Source of the DNA: an uncultured Erysipelotrichaceae bacterium
GTDB taxonomy: Bacteria > Bacillota_I > Bacilli_A > Erysipelotrichales > Erysipelotrichaceae
Reading direction: 5' to 3'
Length of the DNA stretch: 60,860 nt
Assembly (NCBI GenBank): GCA_944326095.1
Contig: CALVCO010000004.1
Span: 1-60,860, forward strand
Both the position numbers and the translations under genes were made by a program. Within the stretch, counting starts at the first letter, position 1; every line of letters starts with the position of its first letter. Under the pieces are notes generated by a model, which saw only the letters and a program-made list of their open reading frames with translations, had not been told where the DNA came from and searched no databases. Below are positions 35,790 through 46,103 of this stretch, one piece after another.

Positions 35790-36992
35790 ATGCAATCACT
35801 AAAAGAATTATATAAAATAGGTAGAGGTCCAAGTTCTTCACATACTTTAGCTTGTGAAAGAGCATGTAAATTATTTATTGAAGAATATGGTTTATTAGAT
35901 CATTATGAAATTGAATTATATGGTTCATTATCTTTAACAGGTAAAGGACATATGACGGATAAAATAATCATCGAAACTCTTGCTCCAGCAAAAGCAAATG
36001 TTCAATTTAAATTAGACTGGAACGAAGATTTTCCTAATGGATTTTATGTAGATGGTTATGATGTAGATAATAAATTAATTAAACGATGGACAGTATTTTC
36101 AATAGGTGGAGGTTCAATAGAAATTAAAGAAAAACCTCTAGATTATAATAAAGAGATTTATAAAGAAAATTCATTTGAAGAAATTAAATTAGTACTACAA
36201 AAAAGACAATTTAGCTTAATAGATTACATTTATGAATATGAACCTGATATAGAAAATTATTTAATTGATGTTGTTAGTGCAATGATTCAATGCGTAGAGC
36301 ATGGCTTAACTCAAAGTGGTTTTTTGCCTGGTAATCTTAAAGTAGAAAGAAGTGCTAAATCTCTAAATATAAAAGCTAGATTATGTGATGATGAAATTGA
36401 AAAGCAACGTCTTTTAGTCATGAGTTATGCTTATAGTGCTAATGAAGAAAATGCTAGTGGAAATACGGTTGTTACAGCACCAACATTAGGAGCTTGCGGC
36501 GTATTAGCAAGTATTATCTACTATTGTTATAACTATTTACAAGTTTCTAAAACTCAATTAGCAAGATCCTTAGCTGTTGCAGGAATATTTGGAAATTTAA
36601 TTAAACAAAATGCTACTATTTCAGGGGCAATGGGAGGTTGTCAAGCTGAGGTAGGTGCTGCTTGTAGTATGGCTAGTGCTGCTTTAGCATATTTACATAA
36701 TCTTAATTTAAAACAAATTGAATATGCTGCCGAAATAGGTATTGAACACCATTTAGGTTTAACATGCGATCCTGTAGGAGGTTATGTAATTATTCCTTGT
36801 ATTGAAAGAAATGCCGTAGCAGCTTTAAGATCGATGGATGCAGTTACTTTGAGTAAATATATGTCACAGATTAAACCAAATAAAGTTAATTTTGATACAA
36901 TTGTAAATACCATGAATTATACAGGTAAAAAAATAGCTTATGAATTAAAAGAAACTAGCTTGGGAGGACTGGCATGTGAATTCAAAGGATAG
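35790..36992 (+). CDS. sdaA: L-serine ammonia-lyase, iron-sulfur dependent (beta-alpha fusion)
   Basis: This enzyme deaminates L-serine to pyruvate with a 4Fe-4S cluster. It carries GPSSSHTLACERA in the N-terminal beta domain. In the alpha domain are SGNTVVTAPTLGACGVL, SGAMGGCQAEVGAACSM and LGLTCDPVGGYVIIPCIERN, which hold the cluster cysteines. At 400 residues it is a shortened single-chain version of the usual 450 residue protein. It follows holA by 2 bases and overlaps the U32 gene by 17. Confidence 0.92.
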   Translation: MQSLKELYKIGRGPSSSHTLACERACKLFIEEYGLLDHYEIELYGSLSLTGKGHMTDKIIIETLAPAKANVQFKLDWNEDFPNGFYVDGYDVDNKLIKRWTVFSIGGGSIEIKEKPLDYNKEIYKENSFEEIKLVLQKRQFSLIDYIYEYEPDIENYLIDVVSAMIQCVEHGLTQSGFLPGNLKVERSAKSLNIKARLCDDEIEKQRLLVMSYAYSANEENASGNTVVTAPTLGACGVLASIIYYCYNYLQVSKTQLARSLAVAGIFGNLIKQNATISGAMGGCQAEVGAACSMASAALAYLHNLNLKQIEYAAEIGIEHHLGLTCDPVGGYVIIPCIERNAVAALRSMDAVTLSKYMSQIKPNKVNFDTIVNTMNYTGKKIAYELKETSLGGLACEFKG

Positions 36993-39165
36993 AGTTGAAA
37001 TCCTAGCTCCATGTGGTAGTTTAGATACCTTAAAAATGGCTGTTAATTGTGGGGCAGATGCATGTTATTTGGGACTTAATAATTTTGGTGCAAGAGCTTT
37101 TGCACCAAATTTTTCGCATGAAGAATTTATTGAAGCTATTAATTATGCCCATCTACGTAATGTAAAAATTTATGTTACTTTAAATACTTTATATAATGAA
37201 GATGAAATTAATAATGTATTAAAAGAAGTACAATTTTTATATGAAAATAATGTAGATGCTATATTAATTCAAGATTTAGGTCTATTACACTTAATTTCTC
37301 TTAATTTTCCTGATTTAGAATTACATATATCAACACAAATGCATATACATAATGTTGCTGGTGTTCAATTTTTTAAAAATTTACCAAATGTAAAAAGAGT
37401 AGTTTTAGCTAGAGAAACACCTTTAAATATTATTAAAGAATGTCAAAAAATCGGTTTAGATATAGAAATTTTTGCATATGGGGCCTTATGTGCTAGTTAT
37501 AGTGGGCAATGTTTAATGAGCTCATATATTCATTCACGTTCTGGAAATAAAGGTATGTGTTCGCAAAATTGCCGTTATCGTTATGATGTTATAGATAAAA
37601 AAACGCAAAAAAATATCTCCCATGATAAATATATCTTAAGCATGAAAGATCTTAATATTATAGATGAATTACCAAAATTATTAGATTTAGGTATTAAATC
37701 AATAAAAATAGAAGGTCGCATGAAAAGAAGTGAATATGTATGTCAAGTTATTAGAATGTTTCGCAAAGCTGTAGATGCATATTATGAAAATAAATCTTTT
37801 AAATTAAGTGAAGAAGAATTAAAACAATTAAAATTATTATTTAATCGTGGATTTACTAAAGGTTTAATTAATGGTGCTAATAAAGAAGAACTTTTTAATC
37901 AGAATAGACCAAATCATATGGGGATATATCTTGGTAAGGTAGTAGGTTTTAATGCTAAAAGAGTTAAAATAAAATTAAAAGAAGACTTAAATCAAAATGA
38001 TGGTATTCGTTTTATTCAAAAAAACGACTATGGAATGAGTGCTAATTTTATCTATGTAAATAATCGCTTAGTAAATCATGCAAATGCCAACGAAATAGTA
38101 GAATTAGAAGTAAATGAATATATCGAAAATAATGCTATAGTAGTCAAAACAACGGATAGTTTACTTCTAAATAATATTAATGATTATGCATCAAAATTAC
38201 ATCGTCGCATTCCTATTAATATGCATTATAATGCCACAATCAATGAACCACTATTATTACAGGTTACATGTGGTGATATTAAAATTGAAATGCAAAGTGA
38301 CGAAATATGTCAAAAAGCTATAAAATCACCAACAACATCTAAAAGAATAATTGAACAATTATCGAAAGTAAATAATACCGTTTATAGTATAAATAATATT
38401 ACTTTTAAACAAAATGATGATATTTTTATTAGTATTCAAGCTATTAATAATTTACGTAATAACATATTAAAGAAACTAGATGAAAAACGTTTAGAATTTA
38501 AAAGAAACATTAATTTTAAATACAAACCTAAAAAATTAATAATAGATGATGATACATCTTGTATTATAAAAGTTCAAAATGAAAATCAATATAATGCATT
38601 AAAAAATATTTCAGCATATATCTTTTCAACAAATGATATAAAGGATTGTAAAGTTTACGATTTAATAATTAATGAAAATGCTAATTATCAAAATAGTGAT
38701 ATACGTATTGTTAGTGAAATAGGTGGATTAATGCAAGATGGTATTAAAATTGCTGGACCATCCCTAAATATTACTAATAGTTATGCTGTAGAATTTATAT
38801 TGCAATATTGTAATAAAGTTATTATTTCTTTGGAATCTAATAATAGGCAATTAGAAAAGATTAAATCAGCATTTTATAAACGAAATGGTTTTATTCCAAA
38901 TATTTATGTTATGAAATATGGCAAAATTGAATTAATGCATATTAAAGGAGATTTCATATTTGATAATATTAATTATCAAGATATCTATTTAAAAGATGCA
39001 ATGGGTGATAAATTTTTTATTTATAAAGATAAAAATAATATTAAACATTTATATTTAGATAAAGCTATAAATGTAGAAAATGAAGGAAATTGTTATATTT
39101 CTTTTATAGATGAAGATCCCCAATTATGTCTTAAAATTGTTGAAAGAAATGCTGGAAAACTATAA
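36976..39165 (+). CDS. Peptidase U32 family protein (RlhA/TrhP-like, DUF3656)
   Basis: The N-terminal barrel begins EILAPCGSLDTLKMAVNCGA and has STQMHIHN. The U32 cysteine set follows: GALCASYSGQCLMSS and GMCSQNCRYRY, likely Fe-S ligands, then KSIKIEGRMKRSEYV. The long C-terminal part fits DUF3656, found in RlhA, which hydroxylates C2501 of 23S rRNA. Either an RNA-hydroxylation role or a still unknown activity is possible; protease activity is not established for such proteins. Translation begins at GTG 36976, 7 bases after GGGAGGA. Confidence 0.88.
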   Translation: MNSKDRVEILAPCGSLDTLKMAVNCGADACYLGLNNFGARAFAPNFSHEEFIEAINYAHLRNVKIYVTLNTLYNEDEINNVLKEVQFLYENNVDAILIQDLGLLHLISLNFPDLELHISTQMHIHNVAGVQFFKNLPNVKRVVLARETPLNIIKECQKIGLDIEIFAYGALCASYSGQCLMSSYIHSRSGNKGMCSQNCRYRYDVIDKKTQKNISHDKYILSMKDLNIIDELPKLLDLGIKSIKIEGRMKRSEYVCQVIRMFRKAVDAYYENKSFKLSEEELKQLKLLFNRGFTKGLINGANKEELFNQNRPNHMGIYLGKVVGFNAKRVKIKLKEDLNQNDGIRFIQKNDYGMSANFIYVNNRLVNHANANEIVELEVNEYIENNAIVVKTTDSLLLNNINDYASKLHRRIPINMHYNATINEPLLLQVTCGDIKIEMQSDEICQKAIKSPTTSKRIIEQLSKVNNTVYSINNITFKQNDDIFISIQAINNLRNNILKKLDEKRLEFKRNINFKYKPKKLIIDDDTSCIIKVQNENQYNALKNISAYIFSTNDIKDCKVYDLIINENANYQNSDIRIVSEIGGLMQDGIKIAGPSLNITNSYAVEFILQYCNKVIISLESNNRQLEKIKSAFYKRNGFIPNIYVMKYGKIELMHIKGDFIFDNINYQDIYLKDAMGDKFFIYKDKNNIKHLYLDKAINVENEGNCYISFIDEDPQLCLKIVERNAGKL

Positions 39166-39180
39166 AAAAACATATTATTT

Positions 39181-39189
39181 TGCTATAAT
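39181..39189 (+). promoter_or_regulatory. Extended -10 promoter for smc
   Basis: TGCTATAAT lies 23 bases before the smc ATG, in the short gap after the U32 gene. Confidence 0.5.
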
Positions 39190-39212
39190 TAATTAGTTAA
39201 GGAGAAAACTAA

Positions 39213-42137
39213 ATGTTTCTAAAAAGAATCGAAATGCAAGGCTTTAAGAGCTTTGCGGATAAGGTAGTAATAAATTTTGATCATGAAATTACAGGTGTTG
39301 TTGGACCAAATGGTTGTGGCAAAAGTAATATCACTGATGCAATTCGTTGGGTTTTAGGTGAACAAAGTGCCAAAAGTCTAAGAGGTTCAAGCATGTCGGA
39401 TGTTATATTTGCTGGTAGTGTTGATAGAAGACCAGTAAATATGGCTGAAGTTACCTTAGTTTTTGATAATAGCAATCATAGTTTAAATAGTGATTTACAA
39501 GAAATTGAAGTTACACGTCGTTTATATCGTAATCAAGAAGCTCAATATTTAATTAATCGTAATCCAGTTAGACTTAAGGATGTTGTTGATTTAATCTTGG
39601 ATAGTGGATTAGGTAAAGATTCTTTAAGTATGATCTCTCAAGGAAATATAACTAGTTTTGCTGAAGCAAAACCTATTGAAAGAAGAGCTATATTTGAAGA
39701 AGCTGCTGGAGTTTCTAAATATAAAAAACGTAAAATGGAATCACTAGCAAAGCTTGAACGTACAAAAGATAATATTGAACGTAGTCAAGATATTTTAAAT
39801 GAATTGGAGAAACAAGTATCACCATTAAAACGTCAAGCAAAAAAGGCTAAATTATATAAAGAGAAAAAAGAACGTTTAGAACAAATAGAAATTGCTGTTT
39901 TAGTTGAAGATATAACAAATTTATTACAAGAGATAGAAGAAGCTAAAAAGAGTTTATTTGATGCTGAAACTAAACAAACAATGTATCAAACTTCTATTCA
40001 AATTCAAGAAAATGAATTAAATGATCATAGGGAACAAGTAAATGAATTAGAAAAAGAAATAAATCATTTACAAGAAAAACTTATGCAAACAATTAATGAA
40101 ATTCAGATCTTAGAAACACGTAAGATTGAAATTGATGAAAAAAGAAAATATACTATTGAAATTGGTGATCGCGAAGCTAAAATTTCTCAATTAAAACAAC
40201 TATTATTAGAAGCAAAACTAGAATTTGAAGATAGAAGTTCAAGGCTTAATGTTTTAGAAAAAGATATCCAATTAAAAAATAATCGTTTAAGTAATATTGC
40301 ATTAAATATTAGTGATCAAAGACAATTATATGATCAAGCTAATGCCCAAGTACGTCGTCTTGAGAATCGTAAAGAAATTCTTGAAAATATGAGTAGACAA
40401 CCATTTAATAATCAAGCTGGTGTAAAAGCTATAATGGAAAATAAAAATAATCTCCCAGGAGTATTAGGGGTAATTGCTCAAATTTTTAAGGCTAAAGATG
40501 GTTATGAAGAAGCTATAAGTATCGCTTTAGGAGCTTCAATGTATAATATTGTTGTAAAAGACGAAAAAAGTGCTAGGGATGCTATAAGTTTTTTAAAACG
40601 TAACCAAAGTGGACGAGCTACATTTTTGCCATTAAATGTATGTAAAAGACATTATGTTAATAAAGAACACTTAATTATCTTAGAAAATCAAAAAGGTTAT
40701 TTAGGTTTAGCTAGTAACTTTGTTGATAATGATTTAATATTCGATGATGTAAAGGGTCTACTTTTAAATAATGTATTGGTTGTTGATAATTTAGAAAATG
40801 GTAATGAGATAAATCGATTATTAAAATATCAATATAAAATTGTTACACTAGATGGTGATGTTATATTTAAAGGCGGATCAATGAGTGGGGGTAAAATAAA
40901 AAATGCTACATCTTTAATTACCCTAAATAAAGAACTTGAACAAGTTAAAGTTGAATTATCTTCTGCTTCTGCTAAAAGTCAATTAGCTTTGAAAAGTTTA
41001 AATGAAAGCTTAAATCAAAAAAATAATATTGAACAAGAATTGATGGAAGCAAGAATATCTATTGCAAAGCTTGAACCTATTGTTGAAGCTAAAAGAGCTA
41101 AATATGAGAAATTGCAAAATGATATGCAAACCATTAATCCTAATGAAAATAATGATATTACAAACTTTGATGATCAGATTATAAATAATTTAAATAAAGC
41201 ATATTCACAAAGGGATGAATTAACTACTTCTATTAAACTAAAACGAGAAAATAGAATGAATTTATTCCAAGATAATCAACGTAAGGAACAACAATTAAGA
41301 CAAATTAGAAAAGATCTTAATGAAGTTAATAACTATATAAATACAATTAAAATTGCTCAAGCAAAAAGTGAAACTAAACTTGAAGCTAATTTGAATCGTT
41401 TAGCAAGTGAATATCAAATGACTTATGAATTTGCGCAAACTAAAGTTGTTGAACATATGGAAAATGCTAAAGAAGAAGTTCTTCAATTAAGAAGAGAAAT
41501 TGAAGCTTTAGGAAATGTAAATATGAATGCTCCTGAGGAATATGATGAAGTAAATAATCGTTATGAATTCTTAAGTAAACAAATAGATGAACTTATTGAT
41601 AGTAAAAATAAAATTTTAAAAGCTATCGATGAAATGGATGAAGTAATGATTAAACAATTTAAATCAATGTTCAATGCAATAAATAATGAATTAAATACAA
41701 CATTTAGATCATTATTTGGAGGAGGAAAGGCTAAGTTAATTTTAGAAGATCCTACTGATTTATTAAATACTGGAATAGATATTGATGTTCAACCTCCAGG
41801 AAAAGCAGTACAAAATATCCGCTTATTTTCTGGTGGAGAAAAAGCTTTGATTGCTATATGTGTAATTTTTACAATATTAAAAGTTAAACCTGTACCATTA
41901 ATTATTTTTGATGAAGTTGAAGCTGCCCTTGATCAATCAAATGTAGAAAGATTTGCTAAATATCTTAAAACTTTTGTTAATCAAACACAATTTATTGTGG
42001 TTACCCATCGTCCAGGTACTATGCAAGAGTGTGATGTATTATATGGTGTAACGATGCAAAAACAAGGAGTTTCACAAATGTTAAAAGTAGAATTATATGA
42101 TGCAATTGAAATGGCTGATAGTAAGGAGACAAAATAA
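39213..42137 (+). CDS. smc: Chromosome segregation protein SMC (short form)
   Basis: SMC condenses and separates chromosomes with ScpA and ScpB. The Walker A GPNGCGKSNITDAIRWVLG is at residues 31-49. A hinge lies at about 408-530 (LPGVLGVIAQIFKAKDGYEE, and FKGGSMSGGK). The signature LFSGGEKALIAI (about 870) and Walker B PLIIFDEVEAALD (about 893) close the ATPase head. At 974 residues it is some 200 shorter than Bacillus SMC, from shorter coiled-coil arms. AAGGAG precedes the start. No rnc gene lies upstream. Confidence 0.96.
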   Translation: MFLKRIEMQGFKSFADKVVINFDHEITGVVGPNGCGKSNITDAIRWVLGEQSAKSLRGSSMSDVIFAGSVDRRPVNMAEVTLVFDNSNHSLNSDLQEIEVTRRLYRNQEAQYLINRNPVRLKDVVDLILDSGLGKDSLSMISQGNITSFAEAKPIERRAIFEEAAGVSKYKKRKMESLAKLERTKDNIERSQDILNELEKQVSPLKRQAKKAKLYKEKKERLEQIEIAVLVEDITNLLQEIEEAKKSLFDAETKQTMYQTSIQIQENELNDHREQVNELEKEINHLQEKLMQTINEIQILETRKIEIDEKRKYTIEIGDREAKISQLKQLLLEAKLEFEDRSSRLNVLEKDIQLKNNRLSNIALNISDQRQLYDQANAQVRRLENRKEILENMSRQPFNNQAGVKAIMENKNNLPGVLGVIAQIFKAKDGYEEAISIALGASMYNIVVKDEKSARDAISFLKRNQSGRATFLPLNVCKRHYVNKEHLIILENQKGYLGLASNFVDNDLIFDDVKGLLLNNVLVVDNLENGNEINRLLKYQYKIVTLDGDVIFKGGSMSGGKIKNATSLITLNKELEQVKVELSSASAKSQLALKSLNESLNQKNNIEQELMEARISIAKLEPIVEAKRAKYEKLQNDMQTINPNENNDITNFDDQIINNLNKAYSQRDELTTSIKLKRENRMNLFQDNQRKEQQLRQIRKDLNEVNNYINTIKIAQAKSETKLEANLNRLASEYQMTYEFAQTKVVEHMENAKEEVLQLRREIEALGNVNMNAPEEYDEVNNRYEFLSKQIDELIDSKNKILKAIDEMDEVMIKQFKSMFNAINNELNTTFRSLFGGGKAKLILEDPTDLLNTGIDIDVQPPGKAVQNIRLFSGGEKALIAICVIFTILKVKPVPLIIFDEVEAALDQSNVERFAKYLKTFVNQTQFIVVTHRPGTMQECDVLYGVTMQKQGVSQMLKVELYDAIEMADSKETK

Positions 42138-43105
42138 TGGATTTTATTGATAAAATAAAAGCAAAATTTGCTAAAAAAGATGATAAAGCCATATATTTAT
42201 CAGGTTTTAAAAAGACTCATGATAATCTTGGAGAAAAATTAAATGAAATTGCTTTTAAATATACAGGTATTAATGATGATTTTTTAGAAGAACTTACTAT
42301 TGTCTTATTAGAAAGCGATGTTGGTATTGAATTAGCTGATTTAATTTGTGAACGTCTTAAAGAAAAAGCTAAAAATTATCCGGTTATTCGTTTTGAATGG
42401 GCAATTAATTTCTTATTGGAAATTATGAGTGATATATATAATGAACAAGAAGATATTCCTATTAAATATAATGAAGAAGGACCTACAGTAATTTTATTAG
42501 TAGGGGTAAATGGTAGTGGAAAGACTACTACGTGTGCTAAATTAATTAAAAAATATCAGGATGAAGGTAAAAAAGTAGCAGTTGTAGCAGCAGATACTTT
42601 TAGAGCAGGGGCAATTGAACAACTTGCAAAATGGGCTAACAAATTAAATGTTCCATGTATTAAAGGACGAGAAAATGGGGATCCTAGTGCTGCTTTAGTT
42701 GATGGATGTCGTTATGCTAAAGAAAATAATATAGATATATTATTATGTGATACAGCTGGAAGATTGCAAAATAAATTTAATTTAATGCATGAATTAGAAA
42801 AGATGTATAAAGTAATAGGAAGAGAAATTCCTGGAGCTCCACATAATTCCTGGTTAGTTTTAGATGCAACAACTGGACAAAATGGTTTATCTCAAGCGAT
42901 GATTTTTGACGAAGCATGTGATTTGACAGGTATAGTTTTAACTAAAATGGATGGTACTGCCAAAGGTGGAATTATTATAGCTATTAAGCATAAATTAAAA
43001 ATACCTGTAGTATTTATAGGCTTAGGAGAAAAAGAAGATGATTTAAGACCTTTTGATTTAGATGCTTATTTATATAGTATTTCTGAAGGTATAAAAAATG
43101 GATAA
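42137..43105 (+). CDS. ftsY: Signal recognition particle receptor FtsY
   Basis: FtsY is the membrane-associated GTPase that receives SRP-ribosome complexes. The NG domain is complete: LLVGVNGSGKTTTCAKL (about 121-137), DTFRAGAIEQLAKWA, DTAGRLQNKFNLM (about 204), and TKMDGTAKGGIIIAI (about 268). The acidic A-domain is almost absent. The start overlaps the smc stop (TAATG). It is cotranslated with ylxM. Confidence 0.96.
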   Translation: MDFIDKIKAKFAKKDDKAIYLSGFKKTHDNLGEKLNEIAFKYTGINDDFLEELTIVLLESDVGIELADLICERLKEKAKNYPVIRFEWAINFLLEIMSDIYNEQEDIPIKYNEEGPTVILLVGVNGSGKTTTCAKLIKKYQDEGKKVAVVAADTFRAGAIEQLAKWANKLNVPCIKGRENGDPSAALVDGCRYAKENNIDILLCDTAGRLQNKFNLMHELEKMYKVIGREIPGAPHNSWLVLDATTGQNGLSQAMIFDEACDLTGIVLTKMDGTAKGGIIIAIKHKLKIPVVFIGLGEKEDDLRPFDLDAYLYSISEGIKNG

Positions 43106-43406
43106 ATTTACCGCTAATGATTTATTGGATCAATATGAGCCATTATTAACTGATAATCAACAAAAAATATGTCAACTTTATTTTAGAGAAGATTTTTCTT
43201 TAATGGAAATTAGTGAACTTTTGAATATAACTAGATCTGCCGTCTTTGATACTATTAAAAGATGTGAGAAAATATTGAACCAATATGAAGAAAAAATTGG
43301 ATTATGTAAAAAAAGTCATAAAAGACATATTTTATATCAAAAGATAAAAGCGTATAATATAGCTGATATCAATGATATTGTTAAAGAATTAATAGATACT
43401 GAATAA
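43098..43406 (+). CDS. YlxM/UPF0122 helix-turn-helix protein
   Basis: The 102-residue protein has a sigma-factor region 4-like helix-turn-helix: QKICQLYFREDFSLMEISEL then NITRSAVFDTIKRCEKIL. YlxM stimulates the SRP GTPase cycle in streptococci and is normally followed by ffh. Here ffh is absent and ackA follows. It overlaps ftsY by 8 bases. Confidence 0.92.
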   Translation: MDKFTANDLLDQYEPLLTDNQQKICQLYFREDFSLMEISELLNITRSAVFDTIKRCEKILNQYEEKIGLCKKSHKRHILYQKIKAYNIADINDIVKELIDTE

Positions 43407-43427
43407 TAAGGAGGATAAAGAGAGTAA

Positions 43428-44621
43428 ATGAGTAAAGTTATTTCAGTAAATGCCGGATCTTCTAGTTTGAAGTTCCAATTGTTTGATATGCCTAGTGAAA
43501 CTGTTTTAACCAGTGGTCAAGCAGAAAGAATTGGTTTGGATGAAGGTATATTTACAATTAAAGTTAATGGAGAAAAATTTGTAAAAAACTTGCCTATTAA
43601 AGATCATAAAATTGCAGTTAATTTATTATTAGAAGCTTTAATTGAACATAAGATTGTTAATAGCTTAGATGAAATTGATGCAGCTGGTCATCGTATTGTT
43701 CAAGGTGGATCATATTTTGATTCATCAGTTAAAGTTGATGATGATGTAGTTAGTAAGGTAGAAGAATTGTGTGAACTTGCACCTTTACATAATCCAGCTC
43801 ATTTAGTTTGTTATAATGCTTTTAAAGAAGCTTTACCTAATATTGGTCATGTATTTGTATTTGATACAGCCTTCCATCAAACTATGACTGCTGAATCTTA
43901 TTTATTCCCAGTTCCATATGAATGGTATACCGATTATAAGATTAGAAGATATGGTGCTCATGGTACTTCTCATCAGTATGTTTCACAACGCTGTGCACAA
44001 TTGATGAATAGAGATATCAAAGATATGAATATTATTACATGTCACTTAGGAAATGGTGCATCAATTACAGCTGTAAAAGGTGGAAAATGTGTAAATACTT
44101 CTATGGGTCTAACTCCATTAGGTGGAATTATGATGGGGACTAGAAGTGGGGACATTGATCCTACTGTTGTATTCTACATGATGAAGAAATTAGGATGCAC
44201 ACCAGATGAAATGGATGTATATCTAAATAAAAAATCTGGTATGTTAGGAGTTAGTGGAATATCTAGTGATGCTCGTGATATTGAAGATGCAGTAAAAGCT
44301 GGAAATGAAAGAGCTATTTTAACTCAAGAATTATATGTAAATCGTGTTATTAATGTAATTGGTGGATATGTAATGCAAATGGGTAGTGTAGATGCAATTG
44401 TATTTACTGCTGGTCTTGGTGAAAATGATGCAAGTCTAAGAGGAAAGATTTTAAAAGCTTTAACTAGTGGTTTAGGTTTGAGCATCAATTATGAAGCTAA
44501 TAATGTAAGAGGCAAAGAAAACTGCGTTTCTAATGAAGATTCTAAAGTAGCTGTTTGGGTTATTCCAACAAACGAAGAAGTAGTAATTGCTCGTGATACC
44601 GTTAGAATCTTAGGATTATAA
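43428..44621 (+). CDS. ackA: Acetate kinase
   Basis: AckA makes ATP and acetate from acetyl phosphate and ADP, a main energy step in fermenters. Family motifs are VNAGSSSLKFQLFDMP at the start, FDTAFHQTM, YGAHGTSHQYV, ITCHLGNGASITA, and GGIMMGTRSGDIDP. The length of 397 is normal. AAGGAGG lies 17 to 11 bases upstream of the ATG. No pta gene is next to it; a DHH phosphoesterase gene follows after 1 base. Confidence 0.97.
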   Translation: MSKVISVNAGSSSLKFQLFDMPSETVLTSGQAERIGLDEGIFTIKVNGEKFVKNLPIKDHKIAVNLLLEALIEHKIVNSLDEIDAAGHRIVQGGSYFDSSVKVDDDVVSKVEELCELAPLHNPAHLVCYNAFKEALPNIGHVFVFDTAFHQTMTAESYLFPVPYEWYTDYKIRRYGAHGTSHQYVSQRCAQLMNRDIKDMNIITCHLGNGASITAVKGGKCVNTSMGLTPLGGIMMGTRSGDIDPTVVFYMMKKLGCTPDEMDVYLNKKSGMLGVSGISSDARDIEDAVKAGNERAILTQELYVNRVINVIGGYVMQMGSVDAIVFTAGLGENDASLRGKILKALTSGLGLSINYEANNVRGKENCVSNEDSKVAVWVIPTNEEVVIARDTVRILGL

Positions 44622-44622
44622 T

Positions 44623-45579
44623 ATGTTAGAATTTACTAATGTTTTTAAGAAATACATAGAAGAAAATGATATAATAACTATCTTTCGTCATGTTCATCCG
44701 GATATGGATGCTTATGGTTCTCAATTTGGATTAAAAACTTGGTTGATGGATAATTATCCTAATAAGCAAATTTATGCTTTAGGTAATGAAATTAGTGATG
44801 TATATTTTATTCCTCAAAGTGATATCGTAGAGGATGATGTCATAAGAAATAGTTTAGCTATTGCTGTTGATTGCGGTAATCTTGATAGGATCGATGATCA
44901 AAGAATTAAACTAGCAAATAAAATATTAAAAATTGATCATCATCCTAATGTCGACGAATATGGTGATGATAATTTAGTTGATATTACATGTGCCTCATGT
45001 ACTCAATTACTTGCTACTATTTTTAAAGATATTGATCCAGATAGCGTTTTAAAGACTTGTAGCGAATATTTATACCGAGGATTGTTAACTGATAGTCTAT
45101 GCTATAAAACTTCTTCTACAAGCGCTAAAACATTGGAAATAGGTTCTTTTTTAGCAAGTAAAAATATTGATATTCGAAAAATCAATCTAGAATTATTTGA
45201 TGTAGACTTAAAAACTTTTAATTTACAAACGATTGTAAGAAATAAAATAAATATTATCAATGATCATATAGCTTATGTTATTTTTACGCTCAAAGAATTA
45301 GAAGAACATCATTTAAATGGTAAAAAAGCAAGAGAACTTGTCAATGAAATGGGAAATATAAAAGAATTTGGAATATGGGCCATTTTTAACGAACGTATAG
45401 ATGCAAATAACAATATTATATATGATGGCTCTATTAGATCAAAATACGTTCCTATTAATCAAATAGCAAGCCGTTATAATGGTGGTGGTCATCCTAATGC
45501 CTCTGGAGTAAAAGGATTATCTAAAATTGATTTAGAAAATATCTTAAATGATTTTGAAAATGCATTAAATATAAAATAA
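44623..45579 (+). CDS. DHH-family phosphoesterase (NrnA-like)
   Basis: NrnA-type enzymes degrade very short RNA oligonucleotides or pAp, and related proteins cleave cyclic-dinucleotide products. The DHH domain has HVHPDMDAYGSQFGL, AVDCGNLDR and KIDHHPNVDEYG (about 103). The C-terminal DHHA1 domain has RYNGGGHPNASGVKG. Length 318 fits. There is no membrane part, unlike GdpP. It may finish pGpG turnover started by the HD-GYP protein at 30-32 kb, but that is inference only. Confidence 0.9.
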   Translation: MLEFTNVFKKYIEENDIITIFRHVHPDMDAYGSQFGLKTWLMDNYPNKQIYALGNEISDVYFIPQSDIVEDDVIRNSLAIAVDCGNLDRIDDQRIKLANKILKIDHHPNVDEYGDDNLVDITCASCTQLLATIFKDIDPDSVLKTCSEYLYRGLLTDSLCYKTSSTSAKTLEIGSFLASKNIDIRKINLELFDVDLKTFNLQTIVRNKINIINDHIAYVIFTLKELEEHHLNGKKARELVNEMGNIKEFGIWAIFNERIDANNNIIYDGSIRSKYVPINQIASRYNGGGHPNASGVKGLSKIDLENILNDFENALNIK

Positions 45580-45640
45580 TTTACTGGTTGATTTTTATTA
45601 AATGTTTGTATAAAATAATTGAAGTAAAGGAGATTTAAAA

Positions 45641-45922
45641 ATGGAAAATGTAAACAAAAAAGCATTAATTGATGCAATTGCTGCAAAAACTGGTTCTACA
45701 AAAAAAGATACCACAATACTTGTAGATGCTGTATTTAATACTATTGCAGAAGAATTAAGCAAAGGAAATACAGTTGATGTTGCAGGATTTGGAAAATTTG
45801 TTGTAAATGAAAGAGCAGCAAGAACTGGACGTAATCCTTTCACAGGTGAAACTATGCAAATAGCTGCAAGTAAGGCCCCTGCATTTAAAGCTTCTAAAGC
45901 TCTAAAAACTGTTGTTAAATAA
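45641..45922 (+). CDS. hup: HU family DNA-binding protein
   Basis: HU is the abundant histone-like dimer that bends DNA. The 93 residues include NKKALIDAIAAKTGSTKKD, the arm motif with GRNPFTGETM, and a C-terminal helix KAPAFKASKALKTVVK. AAGGAG precedes the ATG. A strong terminator follows at once. This is the last gene of the AT-rich core stretch before the composition changes. Confidence 0.97.
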   Translation: MENVNKKALIDAIAAKTGSTKKDTTILVDAVFNTIAEELSKGNTVDVAGFGKFVVNERAARTGRNPFTGETMQIAASKAPAFKASKALKTVVK

Positions 45923-45936
45923 AGATTAATATTATA

Positions 45937-45966
45937 AAAGTCACTTTAATTTAGTGACTTTTTTTG
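45937..45966 (+). terminator. Terminator of hup
   Basis: AAAGTCACT pairs with AGTGACTTT around TTAATTT and is followed by a run of T. Confidence 0.88.
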
Positions 45967-46103
45967 CGCATGAAATTTAATTAATGCATTTTTACTTAAA
46001 TAAATAGAAATATTTATCATTTTAATAATCTACTGATATTGTTTAGGAAATTTTTGACCAAAAATATGACTATACAACTCATATAAAATCTAATAAAATT
46101 TAA

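Noticed and set aside
45489-45843. Two minus-strand frames over the DHH gene end and hup
   Set aside because: They overlap well-supported genes, have no ribosome binding site and no recognisable motif.
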